A stretch of DNA of 64,000 nucleotides from Eremochloa ophiuroides (GCA_038502445.1 JAHLJS010000006.1:4812553-4876552); one strand, 5' to 3'. Shown: positions 34,214 to 46,522, counted from the first letter of the stretch. Numbers and translations: made by a program. Notes: generated by a model from the sequence alone, not told the origin.

Positions 34214-35607
34214 TCTCTACCCCTATAATACACCAGTTAGAATTTTTGTAAAAGCAAACAACTAATCGCATCTAACAGAAATGACTTTTCCCATGTCATG
34301 GGCGACGGCGCTGCGAGAGGCACAACCTAGATGACCACGGATCGGACGACGTTGACGGAGAGCGGCTGGGAGCGGACGTCATTGGCGTAGAGCAGCCGGG
34401 AGCAGACCACGTTGCCGGCGAGGTCCTCAGCATTTGTAAGCTTAATCAATCTATTCTGTTACTATTTTTATTTGGTTCGTTATCATAAATAATTGGCTTC
34501 AGCTTGTCCTACATACAACCGATGATATACAACATAAATATGTCTGAATTTAGTGGAAACATCTTGTCACTCAACTGTAACCGCTTGATTGTAATTAATC
34601 AATGAACTATTGTCTGTATACTCAGAAAACTTGTCGCTGGGCTTCATACATCAGGATGTTTTGATTGCTGACACTTTGCTACTCACGTGAGAGGCATCCG
34701 AGACTCATCTATCATATGTTGGATAACAAACTACTTTCAGTTTTAATCAAACCAACGAGATTAAGAGTCACAAAAATGGAAGGAAACAATGATATTATAA
34801 TATTATTATATATATAATACTATTGCATATATACATATCGATATGGAAGAACAAAGATCAAAATGGCCTGCTTTAGGCGAGCTAACAAACAACAACACAG
34901 GTACGATTACTTACTCCGATGACAAAATTGATGAAAATAGTATTTATGAGATTTTAAATTTTACATATCTTTATAATCACTTGTAGCAGCTGTGGATGAC
35001 GCCAAGCGAAAGAGGGAAAAAAGAAATAGAAAACAACGAGAATATCGTGCAAGGATACGAGCTCAAGAATCCAAAAACGATGAACTGGTAATAACTTTTA
35101 ATATGTTTCTTTCGTAACAAATAGTTATTTGATAATATATCTAACACAAATAAACACTTGATCTTCTTCTCTAGGAAATTGGCAAAATTCCTTTTATACA
35201 ACTTTCTAAAGTCATGGGATAGAGAAAAATTGCCATACATCAAGATTGTGAGCATATAAATATATATCCAGTGTATATTTTTTTAAAATACGTATAATAA
35301 TTTATAGGGTAACTTATTATCTGTCATTCACAGACATCACAATCACTGAGGATGCAGTTCCTATTAGATATTTTGAACAGCAATTCAAATGAATGCAAAG
35401 ATAATATCCCAGAAAAATTTAAAGATCTGCTTAAGCTATTATAAATCATTTGTATTATGCGAGACATGAGTTTTATTATGCTTTGTAATCACATACATTG
35501 TGAATTATGATTACGTGAAACTTCAAGTATGAAAGATGTCGCTATTTAAATGTCTTCATATGCATTTCTAGAATTAATCCATTGTGTTATCACGGGTATT
35601 ATACTAG
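34214..35607 (+). mobile_element. Small non-autonomous Helitron
   Basis: The left end reads TCTCTACCCCTATAATAC, the right end CACGGGTATTATACTAG. These are the TC... and ...CTAG termini of grass Helitrons. The element lies between a host A (34213) and T (35608), the expected A|T target without duplication. The start could instead be the overlapping TCTCTATC at 34208. I could not find a strong hairpin before the CTAG end. There is no Rep/helicase domain, but a short spliced K/R-rich ORF remains (34843-35222). Confidence 0.7.
34843..35222 (+). CDS. Possible 68-residue spliced ORF inside the Helitron
   Basis: Three exons (34843-34900, 34987-35087, 35175-35222) join in frame at GT-AG sites. The product starts MEEQRSKWPALGELTNNNTG. 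It has a very basic middle segment (DAKRKREKRNRKQREYRAR) and a short tail ending SKVMG. It looks like the N-terminal basic region encoded at the start of some plant Helitron helicase genes, cut off before any catalytic domain. It may be a relic whose splice sites happen to survive. There is no evidence of expression. I would not call it a gene without transcripts. Confidence 0.3.
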
Positions 35608-35611
35608 TTAC

Positions 35612-35821
35612 ACTAAGCCGAGGGGAGATGATTCAGGCCGGTGCAGGCAGAGAACGTTTTTGCAAAGTGACTTTCATGCGGAGCTGCTCCGGTGTGTGCT
35701 GGGGCTAAAGGCAGCAGTGACCCTGGGAATACGCCTATCAGCGCTAGGAGGAATTGTGTCCGAGCTGCAGCATATGATGCATTCAGAATTTACATTTTGC
35801 TTAGTGAATACGTGCATCTGA
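35612..35821 (+). pseudogene. RNase H-like fragment of a retroelement
   Basis: The open stretch reads FHAELLRCVLGLKAAVTLGI and shortly after LSALGGIVSELQHMMHSEF. These resemble two blocks of the plant retroelement RNase H-like domain (Ala-Glu-Leu...Gly-Leu-Lys-Ala-Ala, and a later Gly-Gly-hydrophobic helix), with the part between them missing. The catalytic aspartates are not all present. The assignment is by memory of the family pattern and is tentative. Confidence 0.35.
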
Positions 35822-36006
35822 TGCTTTTGCAGCTTATGGGTGTCTTTGGTCTAGATGTATATGCAGTCCACTTGGGATAGGGAAAATTAGATGAGTATCA
35901 TTAAAAGATCTTCAGAATTCAAGAGAGGTTGAAGGTTTCTGGACCTAAAGATCTTCAGTTTAAAAGATCTGCTTTTAGTTACTAATAGCAATCTTTTCTA
36001 CGAAGA

Positions 36007-36393
36007 ATGGAAAACATTCAAGAGAGGTTGAAGGTTTCTGGACCTAATGTATGCTGCTTTTATCTAGTGTTACATTGCCTGATGTTGCACTGCTTTCCAA
36101 GGATTATTTTTTATTTTTTGATATAGAAACAAAGCTCCATCTAACGTATAGAAACTCTGATGCGGCTACAAACTTTCTTACAATTGGGTTGGTTAGATCA
36201 GCGCCTTAATGAGAATTTCTTTCTCAGCTTTGGATAAGTAAACACTTTTAGCTTGTTTTTCAGTTATTAATAGGTATGTTTTCCACATGGAGCCGAGATG
36301 GGAGCTGAGAAATTGAATGATTTGGAGAAACGTATTTCAAAGGTGGAACTGCGACTGTCATTGGTCGTTGGAATAGTTGTCATCGCATACTGA
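36007..36393 (+). CDS. Possible two-exon small ORF or gene tail, unrecognised
   Basis: Exon 36007-36048 (MENIQERLKVSGPN) joins in frame to 36274-36393 through a GT-AG intron. The product has 53 residues: a short charged coiled part (KLNDLEKRISKVELR) and a hydrophobic C-terminal helix (LSLVVGIVVIAY). That suggests a small tail-anchored membrane protein, or the last exons of a larger gene. A 32-bp piece of exon 1 is duplicated upstream (35917-35948 and 36016-36047). I do not recognise the protein. Splice phases fit, but nothing else supports it. Confidence 0.3.
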
Positions 36394-36605
36394 TTCGTTC
36401 AAAATGTTCCTACGTCCTGTTGCGAGCTACTCATGTTACTTGCACGAAATATGTAGTAGAGATTACAGATAAGTTTGAGAGAGAAGAGCTGCCAAGTCTT
36501 TGTGTACATGGTGAATGAGTTTTTTTGTGTGTGTGATTCGAGATGAATTCTATTGCCTTGCATGGGTTACATACGTGAAGGCATGCCCCTGGAAGGGTGA
36601 CCTGA

Positions 36606-38309
36606 TGAAAGGTCCAAAAGAGGCTAGAGGAGGGTGAATAGCCTAATTAAAACTCTACAAACAACACTTGACCAAGTGGTTAGTAAAACAAAGGGTGAAG
36701 CGAATTAAGCGCTAGCCTACTCAAAATGCAAGCCTTCCTAACCGTTCTACCTAGGTCTCTAAGAGCAAACACAAGCTATCCTAGGTCGTGAACTACAGTG
36801 CACAAAGTAAAGAGATAGAAGTAGTGTGGTTATACCTCCGAGTAGGGTAGATAGCCAATCACCGGAATGAATACCAATACACACGAAGGTGATGGTCCAA
36901 GATCATCACAATAGAGACAATGAATTTATCCCAAGGTTCACGTGCTTGCCGGCACGCTACGGTGGCTAATTGACAACCAATGTCAAGCTCAACAAATGAG
37001 CGCCGCTAGAACTTACCACGAGTAAAGTAACTCAATAACACGAGCAATCCAATAAGCTACCTTGCGGCTCTCCGCCGGGGAAGGTGCAAACCCCTCACAA
37101 AGACCTCCGGGAGTGGCCGGAGACAATCTCCAACTCCGCCAACTCCTCCGCTGCTCCAAGACAGTCTAGGTGACGGCAATCACCAAGAGAATAGAAGAAA
37201 TCCACAACAACAACGATCAACAAGTGCCCAAGATGATCTAGATGAACACAATGCACTGGGATCACTCCCTAGCTCACTATGGATGAGAATCAAGCTCTAA
37301 AGTGAGTGGGAGAGCTTGGGAGGCTCAAGAGATGCTTAGCAATGAGTGAAATGCGCAAGAGAGCTTCCCAAGACGGTTGGATTGGCTATTTATAAGTGAG
37401 GGTTGAAAACTAGCCATTTTACAGTTTCTGCGTGCACACCAGACGCTGATTAAGTTTGCACCGGATGTGTCCAGTGGTTGTTCGGTGTACCGCTTGCTGA
37501 CACGTGTACTAGCCGTTTCAAAACTTTCCGCAGCGTGCCAACTCACCGGACGCGGAGTCGTCACATCGGACGCTCCGACGCCCGTGTCCGGTGCACGAAC
37601 AGAGAGCATCCAGAAAGCTCAAAGTCGCATCGGAGGCGTTCGTCCTTAGGTCATCGGACGCCCGCAGCGTCCGGTGCTTTCACTCAGTTAGAAAGCACAA
37701 GTCTTCATCGGACGCTCAAAAACGATCACCGGACGCGCTGGAGTTACTGTTCCAGTGTTCACTGTCCACTCAAAGAGGTTCCAGAAAGGTTCTGGGTGCA
37801 CCAGGACGCGTCCGGTGTACCTTTGAGAGCTATTTTTGCCCTCTCTTCCACTACCTTGCTTCTAGGTGCTAACAACCAAGTGTATGGGCACTTAGGCACG
37901 AGTGTTAGCTTAATTTTAAGTCAGTTTGCAAGGTTTTAGGTTAGTGCTCTAGATCTAAATGCATATGCTCAACTATATCAACTAGAGGCACTTGATGACC
38001 GGAGTTGTTAACGAAGTTTCTTCCCCCTTAATAGTACGGTCATCAAACCTAAATGTGATGACACTCTCTAAAGTGTCTTGATCACCAAAATAGAAAGAGC
38101 CCTATTGAATTCACCTTTGCCTTGAGCTCCATCCATTGCATCAAGTGTGGAAGCATTTGATCTTCATGTTGATGGGCTTACTCCAATGACTTGGATGCCG
38201 TAATTGCTCCACACTTGATCTTCTAACCACACTTGTAATCACAAAACTTAAACACAATGGTTAGATACTAGGTGTCATCAATTAGCCAAAACCAAACATA
38301 GAACTTTCA
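36606..38309 (-). mobile_element. Solo LTR, 1704 bp, TSD cctga
   Basis: On the minus strand the element starts TGAAAGTTCTATGTTTGG and ends ...GGACCTTTCA. A perfect 5-bp duplication, cctga, flanks it (36601-36605 and 38310-38314). No retrotransposon genes are present. It is a sister of the LTR that starts at 38519, which shares TGAAAGGTCC, GTGAATAGCCTA, ACAAACAACACTT and GCGCTAGCCTACT on the plus strand. Confidence 0.92.
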
Positions 38310-38518
38310 CCTGAAGAGAAAGAGAAAAATAAAAAAGGTGGAATCCCAAATCTTTGTGATGGTCCCGTCCTTCTCCTTTCTCGAGCGAGCCATGCAGTTA
38401 CCTCAAGGGCTATGGTCGTACGGGCAAAGGACGGGGCCGCCCATTCCCCTGATATGACAGTTAAGTCGAGAGGACGGTCAACTGGGTCGTTTTGTACTTG
38501 TCCGAACAAGGTGCCATG
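38310..38518. other. Short spacer between two LTRs
   Basis: About 200 bp between the cctga-flanked solo LTR and the sister LTR. It has short frames and nothing recognisable. Confidence 0.3.
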
Positions 38519-38857
38519 TGAAAGGTCCTAAATGGCTAGAGGGGCGTGAATAGCCTATAAAAAATCCTACAAACAACACTTAAAACAAGGTCGTTAGATA
38601 AACAAGTGGCGAAGCAAGTTTTGCGCTAGCCTACTAAAAAATACAAACTATCTAACCTTTTCTAGGCTATAATATCTAGTCACACACAAGAATATAAGAA
38701 TTAAAGTGATGCCTGTTAAACCACCGGTAATAGAGAAGTGAGTACCAATATAAACATTCACAATATACAAGAAATCCTTGGCAAAGATATTGACACAATG
38801 ATTTTTTTACCGTGGTTCACTTGCTTGTCGGCAAGCTACTCCTCGTTGTAGCGATAC

Positions 38858-41800
38858 TGAAACGACCTTGATTTCCGCAATGGGAAATCCACAGGCACGA
38901 GTTGTAATTAAATAGATTGTGTTGATCAATCCATAAAATTACCCATATCTCAGTTGATACCAGTATCCATACAACGTTTACACAACAGAGTTTACACAAA
39001 TTATTTCATCGCCACACTGGCGGAATAGATCAAACAGAGAAGCTTGAAGATGCGGAAGCTTTTCATCCTTCACGGCCAACTTGAGTGTAGTACGAGACTC
39101 TACTCTTCCCAATCGTCTCCATCGAAGTCGTACTCTTTCTCGTCACCTGACAGCAAATTATCAGTACGATTTGTACTGGGCACGGGGCCCACCTATGATT
39201 TGCAATTGCTTTGTGAAAAGTGGATGCAAAACTGTTCAAGCAGACCTATAGGCTGGGGGTTTCCTATGCAAGTGTAGTCGATATTTTAATAGTCAAGTTT
39301 TATCTCATTCATCTCCACCCATTTACCCAATCCATTTTATTCACATCCCATACACCACATCTCACAACACCTCGCACTCATTCGGCAGGCCCAACTCCCT
39401 CTCGGGCCTATCTCAGCGGCACACTGACACATCGGGCACACTGCCGGAAAGTATCGTCCAGGGGAAGAAAAGAATATAACACTCCCTATATAGTGAAGCA
39501 GCACTCAGGAAAGGTCCATAGCCGACGTATCGGCATATGTATCGATCGATCAACCATACACTCTGCAGAGGTTTTACCGCTCATAAGATTAGCCATCATA
39601 GGTGTTGCGCAAACACCTAGGCAGAATTCCGGGTGCTTGCTTGCCTAGGTCGATGCCACCCTACCACTCAGCCCTAGGACATTCAGGATCCAACACCGTC
39701 ATGCTGAGACTGGAGACGCAGTACCGGGCCCAATCAGTGGCACTGCGCATCTAGAATGGTACGGGAACCCATCGACCGTCACCGCCCACCCTTATCACCT
39801 CACAACCTAGCAGTAGTGGCACCGTCCTATCAAGTAGTCCAGCCGTTCCCCGCCCACGGAAGACGAATGAGCAGTAAGGATTCCCGAAGTTCCCGGTCAC
39901 TAGAAAGTTGACTAATTGACCAAGTAGGCTCTCACCAACTCTGGGGATACTTTCCCCGTGCCATCACAGCACCTCCATTCACGGGGTTTCCAAGAACACA
40001 GGCTATCCGTCCCGGAATCACCTCATCCACCATTACCCGCCACAGGTATCTCTCGTGGGAATGCCCAGGTTGCACCCCAGCAAGACTTGCTTTCTCAGCT
40101 CGTCGTGTATAGCCCACTTGGTCGACTCAACCCTTTCCACGCACCCGAGACACACGCAGCAGGCTCCCCCAGTGGTTATGTTCCTGTTCTTATAAACCGT
40201 TTCCATTTTCATCATATAATTAGTAACAAACAGTGAGTAGAGGAGGAGCAATCATTGAATAGCAGCATCTATCCTATCAGCAGACAACAGGGTGAATGTT
40301 TTAACAAGGCAGGGTAAACAATAATTCTATCATGCAACCCTAGGCAGTCATATCATAAGATCATAAGCAATAGCAATAATGACATTAGCAATGCGTAATA
40401 GGATCTAGGGATTTGGTGGGACGTGGCACCTTCGTAGTCATCCCCTAGCTCCTAAAGGTACTCGTGGTCGTCTTCCTCAGTCTGATCCTCCTCCGGCTCT
40501 GAAAACGGAATCGAAATAGTCGCGTTAGCGACTCCTACAGATCATTCAGAAAAACCAGCAAAATTTGAAGATCCAAATGTACTCAACATAGGCTCAGGTT
40601 GTAGAGCTCATTTTTCTGAGAATTTTGATATATGGTGCGCAATTTTTGGACATCGTATAAATAAGTTATGAATTTCCGAAGTTTAACCAATTTTCTAAAA
40701 AAGAAAAGGGCTAATTAACCCGGGGTGACACGTGGCAACACGGGATTGGTCAGCTACTGTTCATGTTGACCAAGTCAACGGCTCGGCTGGCGGTGACTCT
40801 GCTGACGTCAGCATGACGTCACTGCTGACGTCAGCGTTAACCGAGTCAACGGTGCACTGCCTGGTGGGGTCGGATGACGTCATCATGACGTCACACAGGT
40901 GACACGTGTTGGCGTCAGGGCACGCCACGTGGCAGTACTGGAGCGCTTCGGCTCGGTCCATGGTGGGTTCGGTGCACGGTGGACCGTGAGTGCCGGCCTA
41001 TGGTCTTCGGACTCGGCTCATGGTGAACCGGGAGCATCTCCTTTTCTTATCTCTGTGGCTTACGGTGGACCAAGCCCATTCTCCTTCTGTTGCGCAGTTT
41101 ACTGACCCGTAGGTGCGGTGTATGTTAGGTCGTGGGTATGGGGCCCAGCTCAGGGACTTGGTCTTCGTGATCCCGGTCCATCCTGCCTCCCGCCTTGTTT
41201 TCCCTTCCTTTCCCCTTTCAAACCAGGCACGGCGGGCTTGCCGCCGGCGGTGAGGTCGAGCTGCCGTGCGTATTGGTGGTCCACGGCTTCCACGAGTGAT
41301 CATCGAGCATTGGTTGGGAGTCTGGATATTGGCTAAGTCGTTTGTGTGCTGAGTGGTGCCTCCAGAGAGGTTCGGCAGGGCAGCGCTTGGCGCACGCGGC
41401 GACGCACACCGGCGAGGCGGTGTTGACAGGGATAACATGCAATTGGGGGCTGTATCCTTCAATTGACGGTGCCAGAGAGGGTACAAGCTCGACAGAGGTG
41501 TCCTAGGGTCTCCTTCATGGCATGGTCTCGTGGCGGCGCTCCGGCGAGGTCGCGGCGCGTGCGGGTAGGTCGAACGGGGTTGCCCCAGGTTCGTCCTTCT
41601 TTTGCAGATACCTCGAAGTGGTCGTGGCGTTGCTCCACGGCCTGCTATCCTACCCGATGGTAGCCGAGGACGTCCAGAACGCACGCGCGACACGGCGGCG
41701 CTCCAGCGGTCGTCGATGCGTACGCAATACAAGGTGGGGGTGGCTACGGGCGCTCTTTGGCTCGTGGTTAGGCCTTGGGGTGTTGCGGTGGTTCTTGTAG

Positions 41801-43037
41801 CCCGGGTGGTCTGGCGGTACTCAGCTGCTACGCATGGGAACGCTGACGAGACGGCGGCGCTCCGAGAGCTCGGTTCGCGACGGCGGTGCCCGTCACTCTG
41901 TTCCGGCTCGGTTCATCGATTTGGCCATGCTAGGTCTCGTGTACGTGTGTGTAGTGTGGCCCGGGGTCGGGAACGACCCATGGCCTACGCGCTCGAGGAA
42001 CCGAGCGCCATGGCCAAAAAGCACGGCGAGGTTGGCAAGGGGGACTCCGGCAGCTCACCGTGGTGTCGGGGAAGATAGGCTAGCGACGCGGTGACGAGTC
42101 ATAGCCGTGCCGGGTGTTCGCAGTGCAGTGCAGACCCGCGACGGTGGCACCGGCTCCGTCTCCGACTCCGGCTCCGGCGTGCTCCGCGGCAGCAGCGCTC
42201 CGGCGGCTCCTTCTTCCCTCTCTTCTTCTTCTTCTTCTTCTCCCTCACTCTCGGTCTCGCGTTGTGGCGTGGTGTAGTGCCACCAGTGGCGGCGGCGAAT
42301 GGAATGAGGCTAGGGCACCGGGAGGGGTCCTTATATATCGCTAAGCTCGGTCTAAACCATGGCGAGCGGTCGAGATCCACCGCGCGGCATCCAAGGGCTG
42401 TGGTGAGCGCTAGACTAGGGTTCCCGGGTGCTCGCGGGCTCCTTTGTCGTCTAGGCGACGGGGGACATGCGGGGGACAGGCCGAGGGGGCAGGCAGGCCA
42501 GGGTCATGCGATTTGCGTGACCCTGCCGGTCGTCGCCTTGGAGAAGAAGAACAGGAGCGAGGGGGAGGAGTGCGCTGACAGGCGGGGCCGGGCTATCAGC
42601 GGCAGCGGCGGAGCACGAGCGCGCCTTGGGCCAAGAAGCGCAAGTGGGCCGGCCCCCGGTGGCGTGTGCGCGGGCGCTGTGTGCAAGAGGAGAGGGATGG
42701 GCTGGCTGGGCTGGACCGGCAAGCTAGCTGTCTTCTCTACTCTCCTCTCTTCTCTTTTTTCTTCTCTTTTTCTTTTCTGATTTCTTCACACACATATATT
42801 TGCTTTTACATGTTATATGAGTTTTTGAGCCAAACATAAAATGTCAATAAAATCCAAATATGCAACATGAATTGGTAGGTTTATATTTTATATTTATATA
42901 GGGTGAGGTATTTGCAAGGTACATAAGCATATGTAAATTATTACTTGCAATATCTATCTCCTATATGCATGCACATACACATGAGAAAAAATTTTGATGG
43001 TTGGGATTTTTGTGTATGGATTTTTAGGGTTGTTACA
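38858..43037 (-). mobile_element. Long solo LTR or LARD-like element, about 4.2 kb, TSD gatac
   Basis: The termini are TG...CA: TGAAACGACCTTG on the left and TTTTTAGGGTTGTTACA on the right. On the minus strand this reads TGTAACAACCCTAAAAATCC..., a form common for long grass retrotransposon LTRs. A perfect 5-bp duplication, gatac, flanks it (38853-38857 and 43038-43042). The inside has a GC-rich right third (about 41000-42780) with many overlapping frames and no recognisable gag, protease, RT or integrase. It is either one very long solo LTR or a large non-autonomous derivative. No second LTR copy is obvious inside. Confidence 0.85.
40803..40893. promoter_or_regulatory. Cluster of five TGACGTCA palindromes
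   Basis: The 8-bp palindrome TGACGTCA occurs five times in 91 bp, at 40803, 40814, 40826, 40875 and 40886. It is the core site for TGA- and other bZIP-class factors (established knowledge). W-box-like TTGACC/GTCAAC pairs lie just upstream (about 40766-40779), and ACACGTGT and CCACGTGG lie just downstream (about 40902-40933). The cluster is inside the 4.2-kb LTR-like element and could be its enhancer. Activity is inferred only. Confidence 0.7.
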
Positions 43038-44404
43038 GATACACACGATTGGAGGTTCACGTGCTAATTAGCATCACACACCAATCCCACTTAAGGAAGC
43101 CGCACAACCAACACAAGATGCGGATCAACAAGCTACGAGCAATCTACTAGAGTAGACTATTCACGAACTCCCACGGGGAAGGCTGAAGAACCCCTTACAA
43201 CTTCACCGATCGGAGGCAGAGACTATCACCAACTCCCCTCAACAATCCTTGCAGCTCCAAGCCGTCTAAGAGTCAGCAAACTCCCAGAGTAACAAGAAAA
43301 CCCGCTGCGAAATTCAACAATCTAGTGCCTCTAGATGAACACAATCATGCCAATGCACTTGATGCTCCCCAATCTCACCAAATTGATGTTGCAATCAAGT
43401 AGAAAGTGTGAGAGAGGAGTGGAGATGCTCACTAGCTTGCTATGTCAATGAAAATATCCAAGAAAGACGCACCAAGACGGCCACTCCACTATTTATAGTC
43501 CCCGCCGGAGGATTCAACCATTACATTGTTTTTCGGGGGCACGGGACGCGCTTGAGTTGGCACCGGACGCGTCTGGTGCAGCGTCCGGTGTCCGTCTCAC
43601 AGACACGTGTGCTAGTCGTTTGAATTTCGCCTGCTGCAGGCCCAACCACCGGACGCATCCGCCGTCACACCAGACGCGGGAACGCCAGCGTCCGGTGATG
43701 GTCCAGTAAGGTTCCAGAGAGCAATTTTGCCCACTGGAATTGTCTGGTGAAGGATCAACGCATGTTCACTGGACACTCCGACGTCCGTTGCTCCCAACAG
43801 CTCTCTACTGCGTGCCATGTCAATTGCATCGGATGCGCGCACAGTGTGCGCCCCGCGTCCGGTGAGTTCAAACCAGCGTCCGGTGAAAAACTCATCGAGA
43901 AGACCCGAGAGCGCAGAGTTCACACAGGACGCGTCTTGTGGAACCTCACCAGACGCTCCAGCATCCGATGCACTCTGTTCAGCGCACTTTCAACTAGGGT
44001 TAGCCACCGGATGCTGGTCAGCGTTCGGTGCTTATGGCTCAGCGTCCGATGCATGTTTCTCCATAGAGACATCACCGAAACCCTCTCTACACCTCAAACT
44101 TCACCCTGTTTTCAAATGTGCCAACACCACAAAGTGTACTACACCTTAGTGCAGGTGTGTTAGCATTTTTTAAATAATTTTCCAAGGGTTTTGTTAGTAC
44201 TCATTAGCATCTATATGCACATGCAACAAGTGTAAGCATCAAGTGGCACTTTGACAACTGTATTTGACAAACGAATTCTCCCCTCTTGATAGTATGACTG
44301 TCTATCCTAAATGTGATCACTCTCTCTATTTGGCAGCTAGACCTAGTCTATCTTGACCTTGTCGTCCATCCTTTGAAAACCGAAACGAATTCCACCATCT
44401 TAGG

Positions 44405-46522
44405 TGAAAGTGCATCTAGCCCGTTAGTGAGTTTGAATTGAATGACAACACAATTAAAGGTCTAACAAGTTTGTTAAGTGTGCCCAAGGTTTAACAAAAT
44501 GGCAAACTTGATGGTGATCCACATATTGTTCAATGAAAGCCAATATTGTGTATTTTTGTATTGGAAGATCATGAGGATAATATAGTTCAAACAAAAGACA
44601 ACAATGCAAATAAAATTGATGAAATAGCTTATATGGTGGGATATCATAGCATTATGATAAAGCAAGCATATTTGGCAAATAGAAATGAGATATGAGTTGA
44701 TGGTTTTGGATTGGTCTCAGTAGTAGCTTGCTTTTCATGAATAAGAAGAGTTTAATAATGGACTAGCTTTGGTCAAGCTAGAAGTATGAAGATATAGATT
44801 GAAGTAATTGTTTGGAAAGTCAAGCCAAAATGAAGAGGATATAAGGAATCGTGAATTGGCTTGACTACTTTGATGTTGATTCATATATCACTCTATATGA
44901 AGCTTGATTGATCTCAACATTCATATCTAGAAGATATTCAAGTAAGGATTACAATATTGAAGAAATGGTGTTCAATGGATGCTTAATATGATGTGACTTG
45001 AGTATGGCTTGATAAGGTGAAGATAACAAGGAAAGGGCTTCGAGGGACTAAGCACAGGTGAAGGGTAATCAATGGCTTGGACCGACGTACCATGGCTAAG
45101 GTGAAGAAAAAAGTACTTGCATTGTCGAGGAACTAATCAAGCTATGAGGAGTCATATTGTGTTGCGGATCAAATCATTAGTGGAAGTGACTTGAAGCCAT
45201 TAATTGAACTCACATGTGTTGAAATGGTTCAAGTCACATGCTCTAAGTGTGTTTGCTTGAAGAGATGAGATAAGGATGATTGCAACCCCTTATGAAGTGA
45301 CATTGAGAAGAAATGGCATATGAAGACTCAAAGATTCAAAGAAGGTTTAATTTCCTTTTATCTTTCGAACTTGAGTCTACGGATGCCGTACTATCAAGGG
45401 GGTTTCTAAAGGACACCTGTCCAAGTGCTGAACCAAGTGCTCATATTCTGGAAATACCATCTTTATACTCTAAAAAATCCAGCAAATCATACCGCACATG
45501 TTTTCACTGGATATTGCCAGGGCGGCAGTGCCGCCCTTAAAGGGAGGCAATGCCGCACTCCATCCGGCCGTTAGTTGAAGGGGTATAAATACTACTTTTG
45601 CAGCTCTTAACGGGCTGATCTTTCTCCTCTAGCCACTCGACTGTTTTCGAACAGAAAATGGACTGCCTCTCTCTCCTCCATTGTTGTTCCTCACCTCTCA
45701 AATGGATCCACCATTCTAACCAGCAAGACTTGAGAGAAAAGGCAGCAAACTTTGATTGAAGGTCAGATCTATTGCTTTCCAAAGTTAGAGAGCACTTGGT
45801 TCACATTTGATCGGCGTTCTTGAGTTCCATACCCTTGGAACTTTGCTCCTAGCTGGCTAGGCGTCACCCTAGAGCTTGCCAGCTCTTTGTGGCAGCTTAG
45901 GGAGATTTGTAAGACTCTCTTGTAGCTAAGAAATCACCCCTCACTTCAAGAGTTCACTCTCTTGACATGAGAACGAAGGAGAGGCAAGCTTTGGTGGCAA
46001 GCTGAAGCCTTAGTGGCGTACCTCAACAACGTGGACGTAGGCAAGCCTTACTAGCGAGCTGAACTATGGGTTAAATTATTGTCTGCTGTCTACTTACTTG
46101 TGTTGTTGAGTTTGTGCTACGGTTGCTCGATCCATTCTCGTGAGCTCAAGCTATAGTTTCCAGTCTTCGAACTATGAACAGTGTTACTACTGGAGGATAA
46201 TATTCTATTTCTTGAGATCTTTCTATCCATATATTCTGCTCTACAAAATTCTCTATTTCGCAGGTGAGGCAGTGCCACCCTCATAGGGAGGCAGTGCCGC
46301 CCTGCGTTTTTATTTCGGATTGAGCTGAAATTTTGCAGGCTTAGCTACTGGACACTTCTAGAACATCTTCAACAAGTTTGGTCTGCAGTGGAGGATTATT
46401 TGGAGTGCGGCAGTGCCACCCTCTGAGTGAGGCAGTGCCGCTCTCAGTTCTGATCTCGGATCGAGTTGAGTTTTTGCAGGCCTATTCATCCCCCCCTCTA
46501 GGCCGACATCAAGGTCCTTACA
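44405..46522 (+). mobile_element. Solo LTR, 2118 bp, near-perfect TSD
   Basis: It starts TGAAAGTGCATCTAGCCCG and ends ...CATCAAGGTCCTTACA. Flanks ttagg (44400-44404) and ctagg (46523-46527) match at four of five bases. The body carries repeated 'ggcagtgccgcc'-type motifs and a block CCCCCCTCTAGGCCG near the 3' end, both seen in the opposite-strand LTR at 8096-9303. These traits suggest a Copia-type (SIRE/Maximus-like) LTR by general knowledge. No coding region follows. Confidence 0.8.

Larger units (their letters stand above)
38519..44399 (-). mobile_element. Sister LTR interrupted by a 4.2-kb element
   Basis: The plus-strand left end TGAAAGGTCCTAAATGGCTAG (38519) matches the solo LTR at 36606. 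After about 340 bp the match is broken by the element at 38858-43037. It resumes at 43043 with related blocks (GGTTCACGTGC and CACGGGGAAGGC-type, both also in the 36606 LTR). Together the two parts are about 1.7 kb, the length of the sister copy, but its last 200-250 bp are not recognisable and the LTR at 44405 lies there. The right end is therefore uncertain. Confidence 0.7.

Noticed and set aside
37325..37939. Frames of 94-153 codons around 37.3-37.9 kb
   Set aside because: They lie wholly within a TSD-flanked solo LTR and conflict on both strands.
41000..42780. Many frames of 90-244 codons in the LTR-like element
   Set aside because: They overlap on both strands, have no splice context or domain and sit in a GC-rich repeat.
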